A stretch of DNA of 64,000 nt from Microbaculum marinisediminis (GTDB lineage Bacteria > Pseudomonadota > Alphaproteobacteria > Rhizobiales > Tepidamorphaceae): assembly GCF_025397915.1 (NCBI RefSeq), contig NZ_JALIDZ010000012.1:62001-126000 (forward strand), in the 5' to 3' direction. This document shows, piece after piece, positions 54,585-64,000 of this stretch. The translations under genes and the position numbers were made by a program. The notes below the pieces were generated by a model. The model made no database searches, was not told the DNA's origin, and worked only from the letters and a program-made list of their open reading frames with translations. Within the stretch, counting starts at the first letter, position 1; the number at the start of each line of letters is the position of its first letter.

Positions 54585-54962
54585 TCAGGCGTCGAGCGCG
54601 ACCGGTGTGATCGCCACCGATTCGCCGCAGCCGCAGGCCGAGGTCTGGTTCGGATTGTTGAACACGAACCGGGCCGACAGCGTGTCGACCTGGAAGTCCA
54701 TCTCGGTGCCCAGCAGGAACAGCACGGCCTTGGGATCGATCAGGACCTTGACGCCCTTGTCCTCGACGACCTCGTCGAACGCCGCGACGTCCTCGGCATA
54801 CTCCATCGTGTAGGACATGCCGGCGCAGCCGCCGTTCTTGACGCCGACCCGCACGCCGACGATGGACTTGTCGGAATTGGCGATGATTTCGCGCACGCGC
54901 TCGGCCGCCGCTTCGGTAAGCGTCACCACCTTGGGCCGGGGTCGTGGAGTTGCCGTCGTCAT
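54585..54962 (-). CDS. sufA: A-type iron-sulfur carrier SufA
   Basis: A 125-residue HesB/IscA-family carrier with the three conserved cysteines in GGCAG and CGCG (near residues 46 and 110-112). It takes clusters from SufBCD to target proteins. Placed at the end of the suf operon, which favours SufA over ErpA. A Pro-rich N-terminal extension of about 12 residues is unusual but minor. Confidence 0.92.
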   Translation of the reverse strand: MTTATPRPRPKVVTLTEAAAERVREIIANSDKSIVGVRVGVKNGGCAGMSYTMEYAEDVAAFDEVVEDKGVKVLIDPKAVLFLLGTEMDFQVDTLSARFVFNNPNQTSACGCGESVAITPVALDA

Positions 54963-55008
54963 GGTTCCAACTGTTTGATCAGGACCGGTTTCCTAAACCC
55001 TATATAGG

Positions 55009-55419
55009 TCAGAAGAAGTCGAGCGCGACCCTCGCCTCGTCCGACATGCGGCTCGGATCCCACGGCGGGTCGAACACCATCTGCACCGTGACGTCGCCGA
55101 CGCCACTGACGGAGCTGACCGCGGTTTCCACCCAGACCGGCATCTCGCCGGCGACCGGGCAGCCCGGGGCCGTCAACGTCATGTCGATGGCGACGTTGCG
55201 GTCGTCGTCGACATCGATCTTGTAGATCAGGCCGAGCTCGTAGATGTCGACCGGGATCTCCGGATCGTAGACCGACTTGAGCGCACCGATGATGTCGTCG
55301 GTGAGCCGGTCGAGTTCCTCTGTCGGTATCGCGGAGCCCGTGTCTGCTCCGGTATCGGCGGCCGAAGCGGCTGACGATCCGTCTGCTGCGTCGGGCGCTG
55401 TATTCCTGATGTCGTTCAT
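55009..55419 (-). CDS. sufT: SufT-type iron-sulfur assembly factor (DUF59)
   Basis: A 136-residue protein with a DUF59/MIP18 domain (about 40-130): GALKSVYDPEIPVDIYELGLI, the Cys-containing LTAPGCPVAGEMP and VFDPPWDP. The first 35 residues are Ala/Asp/Ser-rich and probably disordered. It helps mature iron-sulfur proteins in organisms with the suf system. The ATG at 55419 starts this form; an upstream reading overlaps sufS. It follows sufS by 13 bases. Confidence 0.92.
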   Translation of the reverse strand: MNDIRNTAPDAADGSSAASAADTGADTGSAIPTEELDRLTDDIIGALKSVYDPEIPVDIYELGLIYKIDVDDDRNVAIDMTLTAPGCPVAGEMPVWVETAVSSVSGVGDVTVQMVFDPPWDPSRMSDEARVALDFF

Positions 55420-55432
55420 CGGTCCGCCTCCC

Positions 55433-56668
55433 CTAGGCGAAGAACTGCTGGGCCTTGCCGAGGGCCTCGGCCAGGCGGTCGACTTCCTCGCGCGTATTAT
55501 ACATTCCGAACGAGGCACGGCATGTCGACGTCACCCCGTAGTGCTGAAGCAGCGGCTGGACGCAATGCGTCCCGGCCCGCACGGCGACGCCGTAGCGGTC
55601 GATCACCGTCGACACGTCATGGGCGTGCGCCCCTGTCATCTCGAACGAGACGATCGCGCCCTTGCCCGGCGCCGTGCCGAAGATCCTGAGCGAGTTCATC
55701 GCGCCGAGCCGCTCGTGGGCGTAGTCGCGCAGCGTCTCCTCGTGCGCCTGGATCGCATCGCGGCCCACAGAGTCCATGTAGTCCAGCGCGGCCGCCAGTC
55801 CAATCGCCTGCACGATCGGCGGCGTTCCCGCCTCGAATCGGTGCGGCGGGTCGCCATAGGTGACCGTGTCGGTTGTCACGTCGCGGATCATCTCGCCGCC
55901 GCCGTTGAAGGGCGGCAGCGCCTCCAGAGCCTCCTTGCGGCCGTGGAGCACGCCGATGCCCGTCGGCCCGTACACCTTGTGGCCGGTGAAGACATAGAAG
56001 TCGGCGCCGATGTCCTGCACGTCGACATTGAGGTGCACCGCGCCCTGGCTGCCGTCGACCAGCACCGGAATGCCGCGCTCGTGAGCGAGCCGCACGACCT
56101 CCTTCACCGGCACGACCGTGCCCAGCATGTTGGACATGTGGGTGATCGCCACGATCTTGGTGCGGGGCGTCAGCAGCTGCTCGAATTCCTCGATTAGGAA
56201 GCTGCCGTCCTCGGCCACCGGCGCCCATTTCAGGACCGCGCCCTTGCGTTCGCGCAGGAAATGCCAGGGCACGATGTTGGAATGGTGCTCCATGATCGAG
56301 AGCACGATCTCGTCGCCCTCGCCCACGCCCGAGCCATCCATGCCCTGCCCCAGCGAATAGGCGACCAGGTTGATCGCCTCGGTGGCGTTGCGGGTGAAGA
56401 TGATCTCGTCGGGCGACGGCGCGTTCAGGAACGCGCGCACTGTCTCGCGGGCGGCCTCGAAATTCTCCGTCGCCGTGTTCGACAGATAGTGCAGCCCGCG
56501 ATGTACGTTGGCGTATTCGTGCTCGTAGGCGTGGCTGATCGCCTCGATCACCTGCCGCGGCTTCTGCGCCGACGCGGCGTTGTCGAGATAGACGAGCGGC
56601 TTGCCGTAGACCTCGCGCGCGAGGATCGGAAAGTCCGCGCGAATGCGCTCGACGTCGTAGCCGCTCAC
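55433..56668 (-). CDS. sufS: cysteine desulfurase SufS
   Basis: A 411-residue pyridoxal-phosphate enzyme that takes sulfur from cysteine for cluster assembly. The pyridoxal Lys is in FTGHKVYGPTG and the active Cys in TSTCRASFG, typical of group II desulfurases. Early motifs are YLDNAASAQKP and NVHRGLHYLS. The GTG at 56668 overlaps the sufD stop (GTGA). No sufE was found next to it. Confidence 0.96.
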   Translation of the reverse strand: MSGYDVERIRADFPILAREVYGKPLVYLDNAASAQKPRQVIEAISHAYEHEYANVHRGLHYLSNTATENFEAARETVRAFLNAPSPDEIIFTRNATEAINLVAYSLGQGMDGSGVGEGDEIVLSIMEHHSNIVPWHFLRERKGAVLKWAPVAEDGSFLIEEFEQLLTPRTKIVAITHMSNMLGTVVPVKEVVRLAHERGIPVLVDGSQGAVHLNVDVQDIGADFYVFTGHKVYGPTGIGVLHGRKEALEALPPFNGGGEMIRDVTTDTVTYGDPPHRFEAGTPPIVQAIGLAAALDYMDSVGRDAIQAHEETLRDYAHERLGAMNSLRIFGTAPGKGAIVSFEMTGAHAHDVSTVIDRYGVAVRAGTHCVQPLLQHYGVTSTCRASFGMYNTREEVDRLAEALGKAQQFFA

Positions 56669-57978
56669 GAGACGGACTCCTGCCGTGCGTGCTGCATGAC
56701 CCAGTCATGGGCGAGGCTCGACAGCGCCTCGCCGACCGCCGCGTGGCCGATTTCCTCGACCACCTCGCCGACGAACGCCTCGATCAGAAGCGCCTTGGCG
56801 GTCAGTTCGGGGATGCCGCGCGCACGCAGATAGAACAGCAGGTCCTCGTCGATCCGGCCCGACGTCGAGCCGTGACCGCACTGCACGTCGTCGGCGTAGA
56901 TCTCCAGCTCCGGCTTGCTGTCGACCTCAGCCCGGTCCGACAGCATCAGCGCCTGCATCATCATCCGCCCGTCGGTCTTCTGGGCGTCCTGGCGCACCAG
57001 GATCTTGCCCTGGAACACGCCGCGCGCCTGCTCGTCGAGCACCGACTTGAAGAGCTCGCGGCTCGCCCCGTCCGGCAGGGCATGGTCGACGAACAGCGTC
57101 GTGTCGCCATGCTGACGGTCGCCAAGAAGCTGGACGCCGGCCAGGTTCACCTCCGCGTGCTCGCCGGTGAAGGCGATCGCGAACTGGTTGCGCGACAGCG
57201 CCGCGCCGGTGGTGAACGGCGCAATGGTCAGCTTGCTGCCCTGGCTCACGTCGGCGGCGACGGTGGAGAAATGCATCGCCTTGTCGCCGTCGTGCTGCAC
57301 CTTCACCCAGGTCAGCGCCGCGTCGCGCTCGGCCGACAGGCGCGTCGCCGAGTTCACGAGATAGCCGATCCCGTCCGGGCCCTCGAAGGTCTCGACGACG
57401 GTCACGGATCCGCCGGCGCCGACGTCGACGCGATTGCGCAGGTAGACCGACGCCGCCGTCGGCACGGTCGTGACGCAGGCGATCTGGATCGGCTTGTCGA
57501 TATGCACGTTTTCCGGGACGCGGATCCCCACGCCGGTGGAAACGAAGGCGGTGTTCAGGTCGAAGATCGCCGACTCGGTGCCCTCCGGCCATTCGCCTTC
57601 GAGCGTGCCGGCGGCAAGCGTCTCGCTGAGACGGGAGACCGTCACGCCCTGATCGGCCAGCTCCTTCGGCAGCCGCGGCTCGCCGCCGTCGACGATCACG
57701 ATCCGCCAGGCATCCAGTTCGCCCAGCGTGTCGGCCCCGATCGGCGCGTCCGATGCGGTTGCCGGCGGCGGCAGTTCGCGCAGCGCGGCGCGCAGGTCGG
57801 TGTATTTCCACTCCTCGATGCGCCGATGCGGCAGGCCACTCGCGGCAAAGCGCGCGATCGCCTGCTTGCGAACGGCCGCGACGGCTTCCGTGCCCGGCAG
57901 CATCGCGGCAACGGCGGCGAACTGCTCGCTCGCCGCCTGTTCGGCGGCCGTCTGCTTGTTGCGGACCTCGACGTTCAT
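56665..57978 (-). CDS. sufD: SufD scaffold subunit
   Basis: A 437-residue SufD-type protein of the SufBCD scaffold. The N-terminal helical part (about 1-100, EEWKYTDLR) is followed by the beta-helix region with VQCGHGSTSGRIDEDLLFYL, where the family's metal-binding His and Cys occur. The ATG at 57978 has GGGAGA seven bases upstream; an ATG six codons further up has none. Confidence 0.95.
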   Translation of the reverse strand: MNVEVRNKQTAAEQAASEQFAAVAAMLPGTEAVAAVRKQAIARFAASGLPHRRIEEWKYTDLRAALRELPPPATASDAPIGADTLGELDAWRIVIVDGGEPRLPKELADQGVTVSRLSETLAAGTLEGEWPEGTESAIFDLNTAFVSTGVGIRVPENVHIDKPIQIACVTTVPTAASVYLRNRVDVGAGGSVTVVETFEGPDGIGYLVNSATRLSAERDAALTWVKVQHDGDKAMHFSTVAADVSQGSKLTIAPFTTGAALSRNQFAIAFTGEHAEVNLAGVQLLGDRQHGDTTLFVDHALPDGASRELFKSVLDEQARGVFQGKILVRQDAQKTDGRMMMQALMLSDRAEVDSKPELEIYADDVQCGHGSTSGRIDEDLLFYLRARGIPELTAKALLIEAFVGEVVEEIGHAAVGEALSSLAHDWVMQHARQESVS

Positions 57979-58001
57979 GGTTGTATCTCCCGCCATCCGG
58001 C

Positions 58002-58754
58002 TCACGCGGCTTCCGTGAAGGCCGCGTATCCGGACTTCTCGAGCTCGAGCGCCAGTTCCTTGCCGCCGGTCTTCACGATCCGGCCCGCCGACATGACATG
58101 CACCACGTCCGGGACGATGTGGTCGAGCAGGCGCTGATAGTGGGTGATGACGACCATCGCGCGCTCGGGCGAGCGCAGCGAATTCACGCCCTCGGAGACG
58201 ACGCGTAGCGCGTCGATGTCGAGACCGGAGTCGGTCTCGTCGAGCACGCACAGCTTCGGCTCCAGAAGCGACATCTGCAGGATCTCGCTGCGCTTCTTCT
58301 CGCCGCCGGAGAAGCCGACGTTCACCGGCCGCTTCAGCATCTCCTGGCTGACGTTCAGCTGGCCCGCCTTCTCGCGCACCACGCGCATGAAGTCCGGCGT
58401 CGACAGTTCGCCCTCGCCGCGCGCCTTGCGCTGCGCGTTGAGCGCGGTCTTCAGGAACGTCATGAAGGCGACGCCCGGGATCTCGACCGGGTACTGGAAG
58501 GCAAGGAACAGGCCGGCGGCGGCGCGCTCGTCAGGCTCCATCTCGGTGAGGTCCTGCCCCATGAACAGGATCTGGCCGTCGGTGATCTCGTAGTCGTCCT
58601 TGCCGGCGAGCACGTAGGACAGCGTCGACTTGCCCGATCCGTTCGGGCCCATGATGGCGTGCACTTCGCCTGCGTTCACGGTCAGATCGAGTCCGCGCAG
58701 GATCTCCGTGTCTTCGTCGGCGATCTTCACGTGCAGGTTCTTGATCTCAAGCAT
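58002..58754 (-). CDS. sufC: SufC ATPase
   Basis: A 250-residue ABC-type ATPase of the SufBCD complex. Walker A GPNGSGKSTL, signature FSGGEKKR and Walker B LCVLDETDSGLDID are present. Unlike transporters it has no membrane partner and drives conformational change of SufB/D. The ATG at 58754 was chosen over a TTG four codons upstream. Confidence 0.97.
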   Translation of the reverse strand: MLEIKNLHVKIADEDTEILRGLDLTVNAGEVHAIMGPNGSGKSTLSYVLAGKDDYEITDGQILFMGQDLTEMEPDERAAAGLFLAFQYPVEIPGVAFMTFLKTALNAQRKARGEGELSTPDFMRVVREKAGQLNVSQEMLKRPVNVGFSGGEKKRSEILQMSLLEPKLCVLDETDSGLDIDALRVVSEGVNSLRSPERAMVVITHYQRLLDHIVPDVVHVMSAGRIVKTGGKELALELEKSGYAAFTEAA

Positions 58755-58905
58755 ATCGGGTTCCAACAGTTTGCGTATCGAATAACGGTGTCGCGTTTCG
58801 GTGCGGTTCCGTAGCGGCGGCTTTCGCGTCTCTCGTAGTGCTGCGCGCGGGCGGCGTATGGGCGTGCCGGATGCGATGGATCATCGATCCGTCCTCGTGC
58901 CCGCC

Positions 58906-60375
<1,470 letters not shown>

Positions 60376-60418
60376 CAATTGCTCCTTCACTCGCGGTTTC
60401 AAGGACCACGGGTTTCGC

Positions 60419-61573
60419 TTATGCCGCTTCAATCACCTCCTGCCGACGGCGGTCGCGCTTGTCCTGTACGCGCCGCCAGGCCTTGATGAAGCTTTCCACG
60501 TCACTCTTTTCGCTCGACCAGCCGAGGCTGACCCGGATCGCGCCGGAGGCAAGGTCCGGCGAGACACCCATTGCCGAGAGCACATGCGAGGCGCCGACCT
60601 TGCCCGACGAGCAGGCCGACCCCGAACTGACGCACACGCCATCGAGATCGAGCGAGATCATGGCGGTTTCCGCCGAAATCCCTTCCACCGCAAAGCAACT
60701 GGTATTGGCGAGCCGCGCCGTTTCACCGGCGAAGACCACCGCACCCGGCGAGATAGTGCGTAGCGCCGACTCGAACCAGTCCCTCAGCCCCGCGATTTCG
60801 CCACTTTTTTCGATTTCGCCGGCCGCCAGCCGCGCCGCGACGCCGAATCCGGCGATCACGGCCACCGCCTCGGTGCCCGGACGCTGCGACCGCTCCTGGC
60901 CGCCGCCGCGATAGAGCGGCGTGATCGCGACGGTCTTGTCGCGGCGCACCAGCGCGCCGGCGCCCTGGGGGCCGCCGATCTTGTGGGCAGACAGGGTCAG
61001 GTAGTCGACGCCCAGCATGGCGATATCGATCTCCAGCCGACCCGCCGCCTGGACGGCATCGCAGTGAACCAGCGTGCCTGCGTCCCGCGCCAGCCGCGCA
61101 ACCTCGCGCACCGGCTGGATCGCGCCGGTCTCGCTGTTGGCGAGCATAACAGAGACGATCGCCGGGACGGGCGCGGCGGAAAGCCGCTTCTCCAGCCACG
61201 CGAGATCGACCACGCCGGCCGGCGTCACCGGAAGCGTTTCGACGGAGGCGGCCGGGAATCGCCCGCCGCCGAGCACGGACGGGTGCTCGATCGCCGAGGC
61301 GAGCAGGATCTCGCCGTCTTTGCGCCGCGCCAGCGCCAGCGCGTTGGCCTCGGTGCCACCGCTGGTGAGGGTGACATCTGCCGGCTCCGCGCCGACGAGC
61401 GCGGCCACCTCGCGGCGCGCGTCCTCGACAAGCTTGCGGGCGGCACGGCCCGCCGAATGCACGGACGACGGGTTGCCGGTCACGCGTAAGGCTTCGGTCA
61501 CCGCCTCGATCACTTCGGGGCGGACCGGCGCCGTCGCGTTATGGTCCAGGTAGGCGACGTTCGCCCCCACCAT
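60419..61573 (-). CDS. second cysteine desulfurase, NifS/IscS type
   Basis: A 384-residue pyridoxal-phosphate enzyme of desulfurase group I. It has [11 protein letters not shown] at the start, the pyridoxal Lys in [11 protein letters not shown] and the active Cys on the loop [16 protein letters not shown]. Together with SufS the operon therefore has two different desulfurases. It is the first gene of the suf operon, where many alphaproteobacteria instead start with iscR. The ATG at 61573 is the natural start. Confidence 0.94.
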   Translation of the reverse strand: MVGANVAYLDHNATAPVRPEVIEAVTEALRVTGNPSSVHSAGRAARKLVEDARREVAALVGAEPADVTLTSGGTEANALALARRKDGEILLASAIEHPSVLGGGRFPAASVETLPVTPAGVVDLAWLEKRLSAAPVPAIVSVMLANSETGAIQPVREVARLARDAGTLVHCDAVQAAGRLEIDIAMLGVDYLTLSAHKIGGPQGAGALVRRDKTVAITPLYRGGGQERSQRPGTEAVAVIAGFGVAARLAAGEIEKSGEIAGLRDWFESALRTISPGAVVFAGETARLANTSCFAVEGISAETAMISLDLDGVCVSSGSACSSGKVGASHVLSAMGVSPDLASGAIRVSLGWSSEKSDVESFIKAWRRVQDKRDRRRQEVIEAA

Positions 61574-61706
61574 GCCGTCCTCTCAACCTTCGGCACCGCC
61601 TCGGTGCCTTGAACTCTTGCATTCCACACAAGATATGTGGTGTGTGTCGGAGCTTCCGGACAGGCCACACGCTCGCAGCGTCGAGCCGCGATCCGGTGAA
61701 GCACAG

Positions 61707-61723
61707 TTTCGAAAACTTCTAAA
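61707..61723. promoter_or_regulatory. Irr (ICE) box upstream of the suf operon
   Basis: TTTCGAAAACTTCTAAA matches the palindrome TTTAGAA-N3-TTCTAAA at 13 of 14 defined positions. It lies 134 bases before the first suf-operon gene. Irr control of suf genes is known in rhizobia, so iron and haem status probably set expression. It also lies 136 bases before the divergent hydrolase. Confidence 0.82.
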
Positions 61724-61858
61724 GAGTTTGTAGGAGGGTGTCGGGTAGGTGTCAAGGAAACGCCAGCGCGCCGACGACCGTCGAAAGCGCGCGAGCGGAT
61801 AAACCGAGCCGCCAGCCACCCGCGTCCTGCCAACCATAAAAAGAGGACATCGCGTTCA

Positions 61859-62524
61859 ATGCCGGAAGTCATCTTCACCGGGCCCGCAGGCCGCCTGGAA
61901 GGACGCTATCATCCGCCGAAGACCAAGAGCTCGCGGATCGCGCTGATTCTCCATCCGCACCCGCAGTTCGGCGGCACGATGAACAATCAGGTCGCCTACC
62001 AGATGTACTACATGTTCGCCGAGCGCGGTTTCGCGGTACTCCGGTTCAACTTCCGCGGTGTCGGGCGCAGCCAGGGCAGCTTCGACCACGGCCTCGGCGA
62101 GCTGTCAGACGCCGCCGCCGCGCTCGACTGGGTGCAGAGCTTCAACCCGGACGCGCGCGCCTGCTGGATCGCCGGATTCTCCTTCGGCGCCTGGATCGGC
62201 ATGCAGCTGCTGATGCGCCGCCCCGAGGTCGAAGGCTTCATCTCGGTCGCGCCGCAGCCGAATCTCTACGATTTCTCGTTCCTGGCCCCCTGCCCGTCGT
62301 CCGGCCTGATCGTCCACGGCGCCGCCGACCGGGTCGTGACGCCCAACGACATGCAGTCGCTGATCGACAAGCTGAAGACCCAGAAGGGCATCGTCATCGA
62401 CCAGCAGATCATCGACGGCGCCAACCACTTCTTCGAGGACAAGGTCGACGAGCTGATCGACGTCTGCGGCACCTATGTCGACAAGCGGCTCGAAGCCGCC
62501 GCGTCGGAAGAGGACGCGGCCTGA
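61859..62524 (+). CDS. alpha/beta hydrolase
   Basis: A 221-residue small alpha/beta hydrolase with ALILHPHPQFGGTMNNQ near residue 28, nucleophile elbow GFSFGA, acid in GAADRVVTP and His in GANHFF. Proteins of this group lie beside suf genes in many alphaproteobacteria but have no settled role. The ATG at 61859 has AGAGGA about 12 bases upstream. It is divergent from the suf operon and could share the Irr box. Confidence 0.87.
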   Translation: MPEVIFTGPAGRLEGRYHPPKTKSSRIALILHPHPQFGGTMNNQVAYQMYYMFAERGFAVLRFNFRGVGRSQGSFDHGLGELSDAAAALDWVQSFNPDARACWIAGFSFGAWIGMQLLMRRPEVEGFISVAPQPNLYDFSFLAPCPSSGLIVHGAADRVVTPNDMQSLIDKLKTQKGIVIDQQIIDGANHFFEDKVDELIDVCGTYVDKRLEAAASEEDAA

Positions 62525-62540
62525 GGGCCGGCACGCTCGC

Positions 62541-62565
62541 GATGCCCGGGCCGCGCCCGGGCATC
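62541..62565. terminator. hairpin between convergent genes
   Basis: Arms GATGCCCGGG (62541-62550) and CCCGGGCATC (62556-62565), loop of five. It sits 17 bases after the hydrolase stop. It may work in both directions. Confidence 0.55.
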
Positions 62566-62581
62566 CCACATTCCGTCTCTA

Positions 62582-62609
62582 CGTCATTGCCGGGCTCGTC
62601 CCGGCAATT
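62582..62609. repeat. REP-like palindrome
   Basis: Arms ATTGCCGGG (62586-62594) and CCCGGCAAT (62600-62608), five-base loop. The wording GTCATTGCCGGGCTCGTCCC is of a kind that recurs between genes in many alphaproteobacterial genomes. It neighbours the hairpin at 62541, which is of related type. Confidence 0.6.
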
Positions 62610-62644
62610 TCGTTTCCGGAGCCCCCCGCCACAAATCCGGAACC

Positions 62645-64000
62645 TTACATCCGGAACACGCCGAACTTCGTCTCCGGCACCGGCGCGTTGAGCGTGGCCG
62701 ACAGCGCCAGCGACAGCACGCGGCGCGTTTCGCGCGGGGTGATGATGCCGTCGTCCCAGAGCCGGGCGCTGGCGAAATACGGATGCCCCTCGGCCTCGTA
62801 GCGGTCGCGGATCGGCGCTTTGAACGCCTCTTCCTCGTCCGCGCTCCACTGCCCGCCGTCGGCCTCGATATTGTCGCGCCTGACCGTCGCCAGCACCGAG
62901 GCGGCCTGCTCGCCGCCCATCACCGAGATGCGCGCGTTCGGCCACATGAACAGAAACCGCGGCCCGTAGGCGCGCCCGCACATGCCGTAGTTGCCGGCGC
63001 CGAACGAGCCGCCGACGATCACCGTGATCTTCGGCACCTGGGCACAAGCGACCGCCGTAACCAGCTTGGCCCCGTCCTTGGCGATGCCGCCGGCCTCGTA
63101 GTCGCGCCCGACCATGAAGCCGGTGATGTTCTGCAGGAACAGGATCGGAATGCGCCGCTGGCAGCACAATTCGATAAAATGCGCGCCTTTCAGCGATGAT
63201 TCGGAGAACAGAATGCCGTTATTGGCCAGAATGCCGACCGGCATGCCCGAAATCCGCGCAAAGCCCGTCACCAGCGTCGTGCCGTAGAGCTTCTTGAACT
63301 CGTCGAACTCCGAGCCGTCGACCAGCCGGGCGATCACCTCGCGGATGTCGTACTGCTGGCTCAGCGCCGCCGGCACCACGCCGTCGAGTTCGCCGGGATC
63401 GTAGGCGGGCTGAATCGGTTCCTGAAGATCCAGGTCTATGTCCTTGCGCCGATTCATGTTCGCGACGATTCGCCTGGCCAGTTTCAGGGCATGGTCGTCG
63501 TCCAGCGCGTAATGGTCGGCCACGCCGGACAGGCGCGCGTGCACGTCTGCACCACCGAGATCCTCCGCCGAAACCACCTCGCCCGTCGCCGCCTTCACCA
63601 GCGGCGGGCCGGCGAGGAAGATCGTGCCCTGCTTGCGCACGATGATGGTCTCGTCCGACATCGCCGGCATGTAGGCGCCGCCCGCCGTGCACGAGCCCAT
63701 GACCACGGCGATCTGCGGAATGCCGGCCGCCGACATGGTGGCCTGGTTGTAGAAGATCCGGCCGAAATGCTCGCGGTCGGGGAACACGTCGGTGTGGTTG
63801 GGCAGGTTGGCGCCGCCGGAATCGACCAGATACAGGCACGGCAGGTTGTTCTGCATCGCCACTTCCTGGGCGCGCAGATGCTTCTTCACCGTCATCGGAT
63901 AGTAGGTGCCGCCCTTGATCGTCGCGTCGTTGCAGACGATGACGCACTCGCGCCCCTCGACACGGCCGATGCCGGTGATGACGCCGGCGGCATGGATGTC
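62645..64000 (-). CDS. mccB: acyl-CoA carboxylase carboxyltransferase subunit (5' end cut by the window)
   Basis: The carboxyltransferase half of a biotin-dependent acyl-CoA carboxylase, most like methylcrotonyl-CoA carboxylase beta (leucine degradation). The frame is open to the window edge, giving about 451 residues of a protein usually near 535. Motifs include [20 protein letters not shown], the oxyanion regions [16 protein letters not shown] and [20 protein letters not shown], and [11 protein letters not shown]. Propionyl- or geranyl-CoA carboxylase are alternatives. The partner biotin subunit should lie at the low-coordinate or upstream side but is not in the window. Confidence 0.92.
   Translation of the reverse strand, partial: DIHAAGVITGIGRVEGRECVIVCNDATIKGGTYYPMTVKKHLRAQEVAMQNNLPCLYLVDSGGANLPNHTDVFPDREHFGRIFYNQATMSAAGIPQIAVVMGSCTAGGAYMPAMSDETIIVRKQGTIFLAGPPLVKAATGEVVSAEDLGGADVHARLSGVADHYALDDDHALKLARRIVANMNRRKDIDLDLQEPIQPAYDPGELDGVVPAALSQQYDIREVIARLVDGSEFDEFKKLYGTTLVTGFARISGMPVGILANNGILFSESSLKGAHFIELCCQRRIPILFLQNITGFMVGRDYEAGGIAKDGAKLVTAVACAQVPKITVIVGGSFGAGNYGMCGRAYGPRFLFMWPNARISVMGGEQAASVLATVRRDNIEADGGQWSADEEEAFKAPIRDRYEAEGHPYFASARLWDDGIITPRETRRVLSLALSATLNAPVPETKFGVFRM

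Overview
The window is a GC-rich chromosomal segment of an alphaproteobacterium, most likely of the Hyphomicrobiales (Rhizobiales). The evidence is an alphaproteobacterial-type nuo operon with 396-residue NuoD and separate NuoC, a NuoE with a C-terminal helix-hairpin-helix tail, the order tig-clpP-clpX-lon-hupB followed by tRNA genes, a hmu-type haem uptake locus with an IsdG-type haem oxygenase, and a near-perfect Irr (ICE) box in front of a suf operon without iscR. The genus cannot be fixed from the sequence. No rRNA, insertion sequence, integrase, phage gene or CRISPR array was seen.

Layout. 1-7468 (minus): first half of the complex I operon, nuoA-B-C-(GFA-family gene)-D-E-F-G, with nuoG cut by the window start. 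7745-11799: a lipoprotein, an FMN-dependent glutamate-synthase-like membrane protein and small genes (68-residue protein, Nudix hydrolase, zinc ribbon). 12077-21006: a complete haem acquisition locus, hmuTUV (minus) divergent from hmuR, a secreted protein, exbB, two exbD genes, tonB and hmuQ (plus). 21242-31889 (minus): a compact ten-gene operon with a BMP-type ABC importer, an isochorismatase-fold amidohydrolase, hyuA/hyuB hydantoinase/oxoprolinase-type subunits with a small zinc subunit, and two XRE-cupin regulators; it resembles an uptake and degradation route for a hydantoin-like or imide-like compound. 32713-40257 (minus): tRNA-Asp, tRNA-Val, hupB, lon, clpX, clpP, tig, tRNA-Leu. 40648-45918: a TadG-like von Willebrand protein, bifunctional NAD(P)HX repair enzyme, and glnB-glnA behind a sigma-54 promoter. 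45919-46935: a one-kilobase non-coding stretch with a possible degenerate ykkC-like element, a strong terminator, five 19-bp tandem repeats abutting a promoter, a 13-codon leader ORF and a hairpin over its stop codon. 46936-54554: membrane protein, parE, alpha/beta hydrolase, secreted and SH3 proteins, rhlE-type helicase, diguanylate cyclase, TfoX-like protein. 54585-61573 (minus): sufA, sufT, sufS, sufD, sufC, sufB and an IscS/NifS-type desulfurase. 61859-64000: alpha/beta hydrolase and a truncated acyl-CoA carboxylase carboxyltransferase (mccB-like).

How the parts work together. Energy conversion (nuo) and iron-sulfur supply (suf) depend on iron, and the haem locus brings in iron-porphyrin: HmuR takes haem across the outer membrane powered by ExbB/ExbD/TonB, HmuT and HmuUV carry it into the cytoplasm, and HmuQ probably opens the ring to free iron. 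PII and glutamine synthetase handle nitrogen. The hyu-like operon may release nitrogen from a small heterocycle. Lon and ClpXP, with trigger factor and HU, form a conserved protein quality and nucleoid block.

The parts most worth following up are the tandem-repeat/leader module at 46.28-46.48 kb (with a 15-nt exact copy at 50.90 kb upstream of an SH3 protein), the second ExbD that has Asn where the proton-carrying Asp should be, and the hyu/isochorismatase/BMP operon.
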